Source: Zhihengliuella alba
Lineage (GTDB): Bacteria; Actinomycetota; Actinomycetes; Actinomycetales; Micrococcaceae
Length of the DNA stretch: 64,000 bases
NCBI RefSeq assembly: GCF_039538765.1
Contig: NZ_BAABCJ010000001.1
Span: forward strand, 62,001 to 126,000
Direction of reading: 5' to 3'
Shown: in pieces, positions 24,299 through 32,832 of the stretch
Numbering within the stretch: position 1 is the stretch's first letter
How the letters are laid out: the number at the start of each line of letters is the position of its first letter
Notes under the pieces: generated by a model
The model's database searches: none
Seen by the model: only the letters and a program-made list of their open reading frames with translations
Told to the model about the DNA's origin: nothing
Program-made: the position numbers and the translations under genes

Positions 24299-24693
24299 CC
24301 CGCCCCCAGGGACGCGAGCGCCCAGGCAGACCCCGCCATCCCGACGGCAGCCCCCAGCCAGCCGAGCAGCACGTTCAGGGCGACGTTCAGCAGGGATGCG
24401 CCCCGGCGGCCGTCCAGCCACAGCGACGCCGAGGCGACCGCGAACGAGCTGTAGGTGCTCAGCGCCCCGCAGAGACCCGCCGCGACCACCGCCCGGGCGG
24501 ACTCGTCCAGTGCCGTCGAGCCCGTCGCGACGATCGCCGCACCGAGCACCAGTGAGCCGAGGACGTTGACCAGCAGCGTGCCGCGTGGGATCCGGAACGG
24601 ATGCGGGGGAGCGAGGCGGCCGTCCAGCCAGACACGCAGGACCGCGCCGGCGGAGCCCCCGAGCCCGATCGCGAGCACCAGCCCCGGACTCAT
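24295..24693 (-). CDS. crcB: Fluoride channel Fluc/CrcB, second subunit
   Basis: 132 aa, four helices. Passive fluoride exporter; Fluc proteins act as antiparallel dimers and actinobacteria often encode two different subunits. Family motifs are present: GTLLVNVLGS (about 43-52) with its pore Asn, and GLCGALSTYSSF (about 76-87) with the phenylalanine-box and Na+-site region. The ATG overlaps the stop of the first crcB gene (ATGA). Last gene of the manganese operon. Confidence 0.94.
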   Translation of the reverse strand: MSPGLVLAIGLGGSAGAVLRVWLDGRLAPPHPFRIPRGTLLVNVLGSLVLGAAIVATGSTALDESARAVVAAGLCGALSTYSSFAVASASLWLDGRRGASLLNVALNVLLGWLGAAVGMAGSAWALASLGAG

Positions 24694-25220
24694 CGGGTGC
24701 TCCCCGGTTCGCCGCGGCCGCCAGAAGCGGAGGGCGGGGAGGCCGGAGCGGAGCCAACGCGAGGACTCCCCGTCGCGTACCGGCTGCCGAGCGCCAGGCC
24801 GACGCCGGCCAGGAGGCAGCACACCAGCGCCATCCCGAGCGTCCAGGCCAGCGCCGTCGGCGAACCGACCGGAGACAACGCGGCTGGAGCCGAGAACGCG
24901 GCGCCGGGCAGCACCGTGCCGGGGAGCGAGGAGGAGGCTGCCCAGGGCAGCATCGTGGCGACCGCGGAGAAGGTGGTGAACGAGCCGAGGAAGCCGCCGC
25001 CGAGCGCCAGCCGCCACCGCTCGCCCATCCGCCCCGTGACCTGCCACCAGCCGGTGAGGAGGCCGAGCAGCAGACAGCCCGATGCATTGGCCGCGAGCGT
25101 CCCCCAGGGCAGGTGCGCGGCGCCGTCGTACGCCGCGGACAGGCCGAGACGCGCGAGCGTGCCCGCGAAGCCCCCGACTGCCACCGCGAGCAGGGCGCGG
25201 GCGTCCGTCCGGACGGTCAC
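24690..25220 (-). CDS. crcB: Fluoride channel Fluc/CrcB, first subunit
   Basis: 176 aa: the four-helix Fluc core plus a hydrophilic tail of about 25 residues. Motifs GTLAANASGC (about 38-47) and GFLGSFTTFSAV (about 75-86) are the Asn pore motif and the Phe-box region. Together with the next gene it would form a heterodimeric channel. GTG 25220 has GAGG 5 bases upstream and begins 7 bp after the mntR stop, so it is cotranscribed with the manganese genes. No fluoride riboswitch was recognised. Confidence 0.9.
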   Translation of the reverse strand: MTVRTDARALLAVAVGGFAGTLARLGLSAAYDGAAHLPWGTLAANASGCLLLGLLTGWWQVTGRMGERWRLALGGGFLGSFTTFSAVATMLPWAASSSLPGTVLPGAAFSAPAALSPVGSPTALAWTLGMALVCCLLAGVGLALGSRYATGSPRVGSAPASPPSASGGRGEPGSTR

Positions 25221-25227
25221 GGGTGCC

Positions 25228-25935
25228 TCACGCCTCCACCCGCTGGACCCAGATGGAGCCGACTGCCTCCTCCGGCAGCGTCCTGCGGGCCAGGGCCACC
25301 TCCAACGTGGCGCCGGGCACTGCGCCGGCCTCCGCGCACGCGCGCAGGACGTCCGGGCTCGCGTCGCTGACCCTGACCACCAGTGCGCGGCCGTCCAGTA
25401 CCGCGTCCAGTCGCTCCGCATCCTGCCGGCGGGGCTCGCCCTGGGACGTCGGGATGGGGTCGCCGTGCGGGTCGGCTGCGGGATGGCCCAGCAGGGCATC
25501 GATCCGGTCCACGAAGCGCTGGGAGACCGTGTGCTCGAGCACCTCGGCCTCGTCGTGGACCTCGTCCCACGAGTACCCGAGGTGCTCGACGAGGAAGGAC
25601 TCGATCAGGCGGTGGCGGCGTACCACGGAGAGCGCCGCCGTGAGTCCCGCCGCCGTCAGGTTGACCGACCCGTAGGGCGGATGGTCCAGGAAACCGCGCG
25701 AGACGAGCTTGCCCACCATGGCGGTCGCGGATGCCGGGGCCACGCCGAGGGCCGTGGCCAGCCGGCCCGTGGTGACGTCCGCCGGCGCCCACTCGCGCAG
25801 CGCGTAGACGACCTTGAGGTAGTTCTCCTCACTCGGGCTGAGGCGGGGCGGGCCGCCGGCGGGCACCGGAGCCCCGGCCGCCGGCGCATCGGGCGCGGGG
25901 TTCTCGGGCGCTGGATTCACAGGCGCTGGATTCAC
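25228..25935 (-). CDS. mntR: Manganese-dependent DtxR-family repressor MntR
   Basis: 235 aa. An N-terminal Pro/Ala arm (about 1-30) precedes the winged helix (SPSEENYLKVVYALREW, TTGRLATALGVAPASATAMV), the dimerisation and metal-binding region with RRHRLIESFLVEHLGYSWDEVHDEAEVLEH (split by two helices; His and Glu ligands visible) and HPHGDPIP-like GHPAADPHGDPIP, and a C-terminal SH3-like FeoA domain. GTG 25935 overlaps the permease stop (GTGA). Being in the operon of the Mn importer, and with a palindrome at the operon start, it is probably the autoregulating Mn sensor. Confidence 0.92.
   Translation of the reverse strand: MNPAPVNPAPENPAPDAPAAGAPVPAGGPPRLSPSEENYLKVVYALREWAPADVTTGRLATALGVAPASATAMVGKLVSRGFLDHPPYGSVNLTAAGLTAALSVVRRHRLIESFLVEHLGYSWDEVHDEAEVLEHTVSQRFVDRIDALLGHPAADPHGDPIPTSQGEPRRQDAERLDAVLDGRALVVRVSDASPDVLRACAEAGAVPGATLEVALARRTLPEEAVGSIWVQRVEA
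25906..25935. repeat. 15-bp near-perfect tandem repeat at the mntR start codon
   Basis: Two 15-bp units (25906-25920 and 25921-25935, one mismatch) encode NPAPV and NPAPE at the extreme N-terminus of MntR. Each unit begins with a GTG codon, so the duplication offers two start codons in frame, five codons apart. Confidence 0.85.
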
Positions 25936-26792
25936 ACGGCGGTCCTTCTCGCACGGGCACGGGGGATCACGCCCTGCTCGGGCGCTGCCACATACGCTAC
26001 CGCGAACGCGAGCGCCTGGGTCAGGACAATCGCCGCGCTGGCCGAGACGTCGAAGTAGTAGGCGGCGTAGAGTCCCGCCACGGCGGAGGCCACGCCGAGC
26101 CCCGAGGCCCACACGAGCATCCGGCCGAACCGGCGCGTGAGCAGGAAGGCCGTGGCGCCGGGGATGATGAGCATCGCCACCACCAGGATGATGCCCATGG
26201 CCTGCAGGCTCGTCACCACGGTCAGGGCCAGCAGCCCCAGGAGCAGGAAGTGCAGGACCCGGGTGTTGATGCCGATCGCATGCGCGTGCACGGGGTCGAA
26301 GGCCATGAGCGTCAGGTCCTTGCGGAGGTACAGCACGATCGCGAGGGTCAGGACCCCGAGCGCGCCCACCTGCACCAGCTCCGCCGTGCTCGTGCCTAAG
26401 ACGTTGCCGAACAGGATGTGCCCGAGGTCGACCTCGCTGGGCGTCTTGGAGACGATCGCCAGGCCGAGGGCGAAGAGCGTAGTGAAGACGACGCCGATCG
26501 CGGTGTCCGCCTTGAGATTCGTCGTCGAGCGCAGCCCGCCGATCAGCAGGACGGCGCCGAGTCCGAAGGCGAGCGCCCCCACGGCGAAGGGCAGGCCGAG
26601 CAGGTAGGAGAGCGCGACGCCGGGGAGCACGGCGTGGGAGATGGCATCGCCCATGAGGGACCAGCCCATGAGGACGAGCCAGCAGGACAGCACCGAGCAG
26701 ACGAGTGCCGCGGCCAGCGCCGCGAGCAGGGCGTGCGTCATGAAGCCGTAGGAGAACGGCTCCAGGAGGGCGTTGAGGACGGTCTCGATCAC
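25932..26792 (-). CDS. Manganese ABC importer, permease
   Basis: 286 aa ABC-3 family permease (MntB/TroC/ZnuB type) with about eight or nine helices. Typical segments are LMGWSLMGDAISHAVLPGVALSYLLG (about 41-66; conserved His in SHAVLPG), DPVHAHAIGI and LLVVAMLIIPGATAFLL-like VVAMLIIPGATAFLLT. Overlaps the ATPase gene and mntR by 4 bases each. Assigned to Mn because of the binding protein's ligand set and the mntR gene in the operon. Confidence 0.93.
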   Translation of the reverse strand: MIETVLNALLEPFSYGFMTHALLAALAAALVCSVLSCWLVLMGWSLMGDAISHAVLPGVALSYLLGLPFAVGALAFGLGAVLLIGGLRSTTNLKADTAIGVVFTTLFALGLAIVSKTPSEVDLGHILFGNVLGTSTAELVQVGALGVLTLAIVLYLRKDLTLMAFDPVHAHAIGINTRVLHFLLLGLLALTVVTSLQAMGIILVVAMLIIPGATAFLLTRRFGRMLVWASGLGVASAVAGLYAAYYFDVSASAAIVLTQALAFAVAYVAAPEQGVIPRARARRTAV

Positions 26793-27589
26793 GCTGTGGC
26801 CTCCGGTCGGTCGGACTGGTCGGAGTGGACGGACCGGTCAGGGCGGCCGGCACGGTCGGAGCGGCCGGCACGGACGGGGCCGCTGAACGCCTCCGCCAGG
26901 TTCGCCTCGGTGAGCACGTCGGCGGGAGCCCCCGACGCGACGACGCGCTGCTGCAGCAGCAGGGCGCGGGAGCAGTACTCGGGCACGCCCGCGAGATCGT
27001 GGGTGGACATGAGGATGGTCCGGCCCTCACCGGTGAGGCGGCGGAGCTCGTCCATGATCAGCCGCTCCGATGCCGCGTCGACGCCGGCGAACGGTTCGTC
27101 CAGAAGTAGCAGCTCGGCGCCCTGCGCGATCCCGCGGGCCACGAACGCCCGCTTGCGCTGTCCGCCGGAGAGCTGCCCGATCTGCCGGTCCGCGAGACCG
27201 GCGAGGTCCACCCGGACGAGCGCGTCGGCGACGGCGTCGCGATCGTCGGCCCGAGGCCGGCGCGCGCGGCCCATGCGCCCGTAGCGGCCCATCATGACGA
27301 CGTCGCGGACGCTGACCGGGAACGTCCAGTCCACGTCCTCGGCCTGCGGGACGTACGTGATCAGCCCGGATCTGCGGGCCGCCGCCGGGCCCCGCCCGAA
27401 GAGGGCGACGCTTCCGGCGGCGGGGGCGACGAGCCCCATGAGCGTCTTGAAGAGCGTCGACTTGCCGCTGCCGTTCACCCCGATCAGCCCGCACAGCTCG
27501 CCGGTCTCCAGCGCGAAGTCGACCCGGTCGAGCGCCCGGACCGTTCCGTAGTGCACGCTGACGCCCTGCACCTCGATGGCGGTGGTCAT
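26789..27589 (-). CDS. Manganese ABC importer, ATPase
   Basis: 266 aa. Walker A GVNGSGKST (about 38-46), Q-loop TYVPQAEDVDW typical of metal-cluster ABC ATPases, signature LSGGQRKRA, Walker B LLLLDEPFAGVD and switch His MSTHD. A charged tail with Asp/Arg/Ser repeats (RSDRAGRPDRSVHSDQSDR) follows the core. The ATG overlaps the stop of the binding-protein gene (ATGA). Confidence 0.94.
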   Translation of the reverse strand: MTTAIEVQGVSVHYGTVRALDRVDFALETGELCGLIGVNGSGKSTLFKTLMGLVAPAAGSVALFGRGPAAARRSGLITYVPQAEDVDWTFPVSVRDVVMMGRYGRMGRARRPRADDRDAVADALVRVDLAGLADRQIGQLSGGQRKRAFVARGIAQGAELLLLDEPFAGVDAASERLIMDELRRLTGEGRTILMSTHDLAGVPEYCSRALLLQQRVVASGAPADVLTEANLAEAFSGPVRAGRSDRAGRPDRSVHSDQSDRPEATA

Positions 27590-28635
27590 GGTCGGGCCTC
27601 CGTTCCCAAGGCATCCGTGATGAGTTCGAGATCGTGGCGCAGGAGCGAGACGAAGTCCGGCACGGGGCCGTCCGGCGGCGAGATCGAGTCGACGTAGAGC
27701 GGCCCGGCCAGCTCGGCGCCGGTCGCCTCGGCGACGTGCCGCTGTGCGCCGTCGTCCACGGTCGACTCGCAGAAGACCGCCGGGACGTCGTTCGCGCGGA
27801 CGAACTCGATCTGCGCCTCGATCTGCCGCGGCGTCCCCTCGACGTCCGAGTTCACCGGCCAGAGCGAGTGCTCGCGCAGCCCCAGATCCCGGGCGAGGTA
27901 GGAGAACGCCCCCTCGCAGGTCACGAGAGCGGCGTCGTCCGGCAGCCGGGCGGCGGCGTCGTCGACGAGGGCGTCCAGTTCCTCCTTGAGGCGCTCCGCG
28001 TTCGCGCGGAAGTAGCCTGCGTCCTCCGGGCTCAGCCGGGAGAGCGCCGCGGCCGCGTTGTCGGCGTACAGGGCGGCCGCCGAGGGGGCCATCCAGGCGT
28101 GCGGGTTGGGGCGCCCGGAGTACTCGCCCTGGGCGATGTCGATCGGCTCGACGCCGGCGGAGAGCACCACGCGCTCGGCATCGAGCGTCTCGGTGAACTG
28201 CTCGAACCAGCGCTCCAGGCCCAGGCCGTTGTCGAGCACCATGGACGCCTCCGAGAGGCGGACGAGGTCCGACGGCGTGGGCTCGTAGCCGTGGATCTCG
28301 ACTCCGGGCTTCGTCAGCGAGAGGACCTCCACCCGGTCGCCGGCGATCTCCTCGACGAGCGAGGCGAGCACGCTGAAGGTCGTCAGGACGACGGGTCCGT
28401 CCTCGGCCGGGCCGTCCGCCCGGGATCCGTCGGCAGCCGAGGAGGCGGTGCCGCTGGGGACGGGCGGCGCCGCGGCCGGGGCGGAGCAGGAGCCCAGCAC
28501 GGCCACGGCGCCGATCGCCAGGGGCAGGACGGCCGCGCGGACGGCCGTGCGCCGGCGCACGGGCGGCGTGGCGGGAGGCGGCGCGGCGGGACGGGCGGTG
28601 CCCGCCGTCGGTTTAGCCATGCCTAAAAAAGTCAT
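27586..28635 (-). CDS. Manganese ABC importer, metal-binding lipoprotein
   Basis: 349 aa cluster A-I solute-binding protein. Long basic arm, hydrophobic helix and lipobox LGSC (lipidated Cys about residue 49). Four metal ligands are recognisable: His in EIHGYEP, His in NPHAWMAP, Glu in CESTVD and Asp in YVDSISPP. A His2-Glu-Asp set is characteristic of Mn/Fe receptors rather than zinc ones. First gene of a six-gene operon. Start is uncertain: ATG 28635 (used) or ATG 28620, which lies inside the MntR-like palindrome; neither has a well spaced ribosome site, and the mRNA may be near-leaderless. Confidence 0.92.
   Translation of the reverse strand: MTFLGMAKPTAGTARPAAPPPATPPVRRRTAVRAAVLPLAIGAVAVLGSCSAPAAAPPVPSGTASSAADGSRADGPAEDGPVVLTTFSVLASLVEEIAGDRVEVLSLTKPGVEIHGYEPTPSDLVRLSEASMVLDNGLGLERWFEQFTETLDAERVVLSAGVEPIDIAQGEYSGRPNPHAWMAPSAAALYADNAAAALSRLSPEDAGYFRANAERLKEELDALVDDAAARLPDDAALVTCEGAFSYLARDLGLREHSLWPVNSDVEGTPRQIEAQIEFVRANDVPAVFCESTVDDGAQRHVAEATGAELAGPLYVDSISPPDGPVPDFVSLLRHDLELITDALGTEARP
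28612..28627. promoter_or_regulatory. MntR/DtxR-type operator palindrome
   Basis: TTTAGCCATGCCTAAA: a 16-bp near-perfect palindrome of the DtxR/MntR type (TTTAGG-N4-CCTAAA). It overlaps the start region of the Mn-binding lipoprotein gene. Upstream on the minus strand, TTGCGT, 17 bases, CACTAT is a possible promoter placing transcription start next to the site. Confidence 0.7.
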
Positions 28636-28693
28636 GGCTCCATAGTGCACCCCAGCCGGGCGGCACGCAATCCGTGTCCCGGCCGTGAAGCGG

Positions 28694-29497
28694 CTAGCCC
28701 TGCCGGCGGGCGAGGACCTCGAGCACCTCGTCGTGGAGGAGGGAGTTCGTGGCCAGGGCGTTCCCGCCGTAGCATCCCTCCGCCCCGTCGAGCGAGGTGA
28801 AGCGTCCGCCGGCCTCGCGGACGATCGGGACGAGCGCGGCCATGTCGTGCAGGGCGAGCTCGGGCTCGGTGGCGATGTCCACGGCGCCCTCCGCCAGGAG
28901 GCAGTAGGACCAGAAGTCGCCGTAGGCCCGGGTGCGCCAGACGGAGTCGTGCAGCGCGAGCATGCCGTCGAGGCGATCCTGCTCCTTCCAGCCCGTCAGG
29001 CTGGAGTAGGAGAGGGAGGCGTCCGAGAGCTGGGAGACGCTGGAGACCTGCAGGCGGGAGGCGCGCGTCATGGACTTGCCGGCGAACGCGCCCATGTCCT
29101 TGGCGGCCCACCAGCGCTTGCCGAGCGCCGGCGCGGAGACGACGCCCACCACGGGCTCGTCCTCGTCCATCAGCGCGATCAGCGTGGCCCAGACGGGAAC
29201 GCCGCGCACGAAGTTCTTGGTGCCGTCGATCGGGTCGATGACCCAGCGGCGGGGACCGTGGCCGGTGGTCCCGAATTCCTCCCCGACCACGGCGTCGCGG
29301 GGCCGGGACCGGCGCAGCTGGCCGCGGATGGCCTCCTCCGCCGCGCGGTCGGCGTCCGTCACCGGCGTCATGTCCGGCTTGGTCTCCACCGCCAGGTCGA
29401 GGGCCTTGAAGCGGTCCATGGTCACCGAATCGACGTTGTCGGCCATGACATGGGCCAGGCGCAGGTCGTCGTTGTACGTCATCACGTCGCGGGTCAT
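28694..29497 (-). CDS. hisN: Histidinol-phosphatase, inositol monophosphatase family
   Basis: 267 aa, Mg2+-dependent phosphatase; in actinobacteria this clade (HisN) dephosphorylates histidinol phosphate. Metal-site motifs: GEEFG (about 72-76), WVIDPIDGTKNFVRG (about 85-99) and EPELALHDMAALVPIVREAGG near the C-terminus (about 215-235). ATG 29497 gives the usual length. It has the neighbours rsgA-aroA upstream on the same strand, 131 bp away, the common Micrococcales order. Inositol monophosphatase activity cannot be excluded from sequence. Confidence 0.9.
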   Translation of the reverse strand: MTRDVMTYNDDLRLAHVMADNVDSVTMDRFKALDLAVETKPDMTPVTDADRAAEEAIRGQLRRSRPRDAVVGEEFGTTGHGPRRWVIDPIDGTKNFVRGVPVWATLIALMDEDEPVVGVVSAPALGKRWWAAKDMGAFAGKSMTRASRLQVSSVSQLSDASLSYSSLTGWKEQDRLDGMLALHDSVWRTRAYGDFWSYCLLAEGAVDIATEPELALHDMAALVPIVREAGGRFTSLDGAEGCYGGNALATNSLLHDEVLEVLARRQG

Positions 29498-29628
29498 GGA
29501 TTCCAACCTACCGCAGCGCCGTCGCGGCGGATCGCCGCATGACCGGGGCGGACCGGCGCTGCGGCGGCGCCTCCGGCGGGGGAGCGGGCCGCGGGCGACC
29601 GCCGCGGGACTCCCGCCGGCGACGTCTG

Positions 29629-30735
29629 CTACTGGACGGTGCCGAGCTCCTTGGCCGACTCCGTGTCCTCGGCGCCGATGAGGCGCCGGTAGGACGCGAG
29701 CCGCTCGGGCCCGTGGTCGCCCGCCTCCCCGGACGCGACCCAGGCGTCGAGCCCGCACCCGGGCTCGGTCGCTGCGTGGGTGCAGCCGCGCGGGCAGGAC
29801 TCCGAGCCCGGCAGGAGATCCTCGAAGCCCTCCAGGATCCGGTCCGGTTCCACGAGCGCCAGCCCGAAGGACCGGATGCCGGGCGTGTCGATGATCCAGG
29901 TGCCGGAGCTCGCATCGGGGATCCGCAGGGCGAGCGCCGAGGAGGAGGTGTGGCGTCCGCGGCCGGTCACGGCGTTGACGCCCCCGGTCGCGCGCTCGGC
30001 CCCCGTGAGGGCATTGACGAGCGTCGACTTCCCGACGCCCGAGTGGCCGAGGACCACGCTGACCTCCCCGTCCATCAGCTCGTGGAGTCGCTCGAGCGCG
30101 CTCCGCTCGAGCCGGGCGGACGCGCCCTCGGCGGAGCGCGCGTCGACGCCGCTCGCCTCGTCCGCGGTGCTGCGGCTCACGACGATGTCCAGGTCCAGGT
30201 GCGTGTAGTTCGCCAGCAGTCCCGCCGGGTCCTTGACGTCCGCCTTGGTGACGCAGAGGACCGGGTGGATGCCGGCGTCGTACGCGGCGACGAGCGCCCG
30301 GTCGATGAACCCGGTGCGGGGCTCCGGGTTGGCGGCGGCCACGACGATGACCAGCTGGTCGGCGTTCGCGACGACGACGCGTTCCACCGGGTCGGTGTCG
30401 TCGGCGCTGCGGCGCAGCACGGTCTTCCGGTCCTCGATCCGCACGAGCCGGGCGAGGGTGTTGGGCTGGCCGGACGTGTCCCCGACCAGTCCGACGAAGT
30501 CACCCGGGACCACGGGGCGGCGGTTGAGCTCGCGGGCCCGGGCCGCGATCACGAGGCGCTCCTCGGCCAGGCCCTCGTCCACGAGGGCCGTGTAGCGGCC
30601 CCGGTCCACCGTGATGATGCGCCCCCGGACCGCGTCCGAGTGGGCCGGCCGGTCCTTGGTGCGCGGGCGCGTGCCCCGCTTGTTGGGACGGATCCGGACG
30701 GAGGACTCGTCCCAGTCCTCGTGCCTCCGCCCCAT
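29629..30735 (-). CDS. rsgA: Ribosome small subunit-dependent GTPase RsgA
   Basis: 368 aa circularly permuted GTPase that helps mature the 30S subunit. OB-fold first (about 40-110), then the G motifs in permuted order: G4 VTKADV (about 165-170), G1 GHSGVGKST (about 233-241), G3 DTPGIRSF (about 280-287), and a C-terminal zinc cluster CPRGCTHAATEPGC. Basic N-terminus (RIRPNKRGTRPRTKDR). ATG 30735 shares its A with the aroA stop (TGATG), so it is coupled to aroA. Confidence 0.95.
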   Translation of the reverse strand: MGRRHEDWDESSVRIRPNKRGTRPRTKDRPAHSDAVRGRIITVDRGRYTALVDEGLAEERLVIAARARELNRRPVVPGDFVGLVGDTSGQPNTLARLVRIEDRKTVLRRSADDTDPVERVVVANADQLVIVVAAANPEPRTGFIDRALVAAYDAGIHPVLCVTKADVKDPAGLLANYTHLDLDIVVSRSTADEASGVDARSAEGASARLERSALERLHELMDGEVSVVLGHSGVGKSTLVNALTGAERATGGVNAVTGRGRHTSSSALALRIPDASSGTWIIDTPGIRSFGLALVEPDRILEGFEDLLPGSESCPRGCTHAATEPGCGLDAWVASGEAGDHGPERLASYRRLIGAEDTESAKELGTVQ

Positions 30736-32135
30736 CAGGCGCCTTTCGCCCGCGCCGAACCGGCCTCCGCCGGCGGTCTGGGCCGCTCGGCCGTCGCGGC
30801 CAGATCGGTCCAGAGGTCGGGGAACTCGGGCATGGTCTTGCCGGTGGACGCGATGTCCTCCACGACGACGCCGTCCACGGCCAGGCCGAGGATCGCGGCG
30901 AACGTGGCCATGCGGTGATCGGCGTAGCTGCGCACCAGCGTGCCCCGCAGCGGGCGCGGGCGGACGATCAGGCCGTCCTCGGTCTCCTCGGCGTCGCCGC
31001 CGAGGCGCTTGATCTCGGCGACCAGGGCCTCGAGCCGATTCGTCTCGTGCCCGCGCAGATGCGCGATCCCCGAGAGCCGCGAGGGGCCATCGGCGAGGGC
31101 GCAGAGGGCGGCGACGGTCGGGGCCAGCTCGGACGTGTCGGCGAGGTCCGCCGCGTGGATGGCACCGGTGCCGCGGACGGTCAGCACGCCGCCGTCGAAC
31201 TCCACCTCCGCGCCCATGCGTGCCAGGATGCTCCGCCACTGGTCCCCGACCTGCGTGGTGCGCTCGGGCCAGCCCGGGACCCGGACGGTGCCGCCGGTGG
31301 CGAGCGCCGCGGCCAGGAACGGTCCGGCGTTCGAGAGGTCCGGCTCGATCTCCACGTCGAACGCGCGCACGGCCCCGGGGGCCACCTGCCACGACGACGG
31401 CGCCGACGCGTCGACGTCCACGCCGCTCGCGCGGAGCACCTCGACCGTCATGCCGATGTGGTCGAGGCTGGGGACGGACTCGCCGACGTGCTCGACGACG
31501 AGGCCCCCGGGCAGCCGTGCGCCCACGAGGAGGAGCGCGCTGACGAACTGGGACGACTGGCTGGCGTCGATCCGGACGCGGGCGGGCCCGTCGGCCGGGG
31601 CCGTGGCGAGCCGCCCGCCCGCGACCGTGAAGGGCAGCGAGCCCCGCCCGTCGTCGTCGACCTCGACGCCGAGCTGGCGCAGCGCGTCGACCACCGGGCT
31701 CATGGGGCGGGTGCGGGCGTGCGGATCCCCGTCGAAGGCTGCCTGCAGGCCGGTGAGCGCGGCCAGCGGCGGCACGAAGCGCATGACCGTTCCGGCCAGG
31801 CCGCAGTCCACGGCCACGGAGCCGTGGGCCTCGCGGGCGAAGTCGATCGGCGTGACGGCGAGGTCCGGGCCGTAGGGGCCGCTCCCGTCGATCTCCTCGA
31901 TCCCGGCGCCCAGCGCGCGCAGCGCCGCGATCATCAGGACCGAGTCACGCGAATGGAGCGGCTTGCGCAGCCGCGACGGTCCGTCGGCGATCGCCGCCAG
32001 GAGCAGGTAGCGATTCGTCAGGGACTTCGACGCCGGGACCACGACGGTCGCGTCGACACCGGACCGGGCACGCGGGGCGGGCCAACCGGCCGTGGCGTGG
32101 GGGGTGCTGGGCGCGTCGTGCGCGTCAGTGGTCAA
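30735..32135 (-). CDS. aroA: 3-phosphoshikimate 1-carboxyvinyltransferase (EPSP synthase)
   Basis: 466 aa, sixth step of the shikimate pathway: shikimate-3-phosphate plus PEP to EPSP. Visible: VVPASKSLTNRYLLLAA (Lys and Ser that bind substrate), GLAGTVMRFVPPL, DPHARTRPMSP (RxRPM), and SYADHRMATFAA with PEFPDLW near the C-terminus. A tail of about 20 residues extends beyond the core. Start overlaps the doxX gene by 11 bp; stop overlaps the rsgA start. Confidence 0.96.
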   Translation of the reverse strand: MTTDAHDAPSTPHATAGWPAPRARSGVDATVVVPASKSLTNRYLLLAAIADGPSRLRKPLHSRDSVLMIAALRALGAGIEEIDGSGPYGPDLAVTPIDFAREAHGSVAVDCGLAGTVMRFVPPLAALTGLQAAFDGDPHARTRPMSPVVDALRQLGVEVDDDGRGSLPFTVAGGRLATAPADGPARVRIDASQSSQFVSALLLVGARLPGGLVVEHVGESVPSLDHIGMTVEVLRASGVDVDASAPSSWQVAPGAVRAFDVEIEPDLSNAGPFLAAALATGGTVRVPGWPERTTQVGDQWRSILARMGAEVEFDGGVLTVRGTGAIHAADLADTSELAPTVAALCALADGPSRLSGIAHLRGHETNRLEALVAEIKRLGGDAEETEDGLIVRPRPLRGTLVRSYADHRMATFAAILGLAVDGVVVEDIASTGKTMPEFPDLWTDLAATAERPRPPAEAGSARAKGA

Positions 32136-32643
32136 GAATGCCCTCGGCGGTCTTGGCGGCGCTCTTGGCGCTGCGGCGGACGGTGCGGGAGGCCTTCTGG
32201 CCGGCCTTGGTCAGGTCCTTGCGGGCGCTGCGGCCGAGGTGCTGGGCGCGCCAGGCGACGGAGGGGGCGCCGTTCGTGTCGGCGGCGGCCAGGAGCACAC
32301 CGCCCGAGAGGGACACGGTCTTGAGCTTGTCCGTGGTGGACAGGTCCTTGTAGTCGTCGGCGGCACCGACGAGCGAGGACACGACGAGCGCCGCCGCGGA
32401 CAGGCGCGGGCACCTGCCGAGCGCGTAGAACAGCCCCGCCACCAGCTGCACGCCGCCGAGCAGGCGTGCGACGGCCTCCGGCCGATCCGCGAGCGAGCGG
32501 ACCTGGGGGACCTTGGCCGCGAACTTCTCCAGGCTGCCGCGGAGGTTGTCGGCGGTCTCCTGCGGCTTGGTCAGTCGCTCGTACCCGGAATACACGAAAC
32601 TGGACGCGAGGAGAGGGCGGGCGAGCACGCGGATGGCAGACAT
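32125..32643 (-). CDS. DoxX family membrane protein
   Basis: 172 aa. DoxX fold with four helices in the first 130 residues (SAIRVLARPLLASSFVYSGYERL; ARLLGGVQLVAGLFYALG; LSAAALVVSSLV; VSLSGGVLLAA) and a basic Lys/Arg-rich tail. DoxX proteins are linked to thiol and sulfur redox homeostasis in mycobacteria; role here is inference. ATG 32643 has GGAGGA 6 bases upstream. It is divergent from sigH, the thiol-stress sigma factor, with a 225-bp gap. Confidence 0.88.
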   Translation of the reverse strand: MSAIRVLARPLLASSFVYSGYERLTKPQETADNLRGSLEKFAAKVPQVRSLADRPEAVARLLGGVQLVAGLFYALGRCPRLSAAALVVSSLVGAADDYKDLSTTDKLKTVSLSGGVLLAAADTNGAPSVAWRAQHLGRSARKDLTKAGQKASRTVRRSAKSAAKTAEGILDH

Positions 32644-32729
32644 TCTTCCTCCAACTGGTTGGGGCGGCGTTGTCGGCACTAGTCTTGCAGATTTTCCCGG
32701 CGCCGGGCCCCAGGATGACGGGTACTCAG

Positions 32730-32755
32730 GGAATAGCCAGCGTCGGCCGGTCGTT
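32730..32755 (+). promoter_or_regulatory. SigH/SigR-type promoter (GGAAT-N18-GTT)
   Basis: GGAAT at 32730-32734 and GTT at 32753-32755 with exactly 18 bases between, the consensus of SigR/SigH thiol-stress promoters (extended GGGAAT on the left). It drives rightward into sigH, consistent with the known positive autoregulation of these sigma factors. Confidence 0.75.
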
Positions 32756-32832
32756 GACTCTAGAACACCGGGCGGACCGCCGGGTGACGGAGCACCGGGA
32801 GTGAGGTGGGGATGCGCGCAGGAGGAGTCCTG

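Noticed and set aside
24690..25240. Fluoride riboswitch before the crcB genes
   Set aside because: The gap to mntR is only 7 bp and I see no riboswitch-like pseudoknot sequence there.
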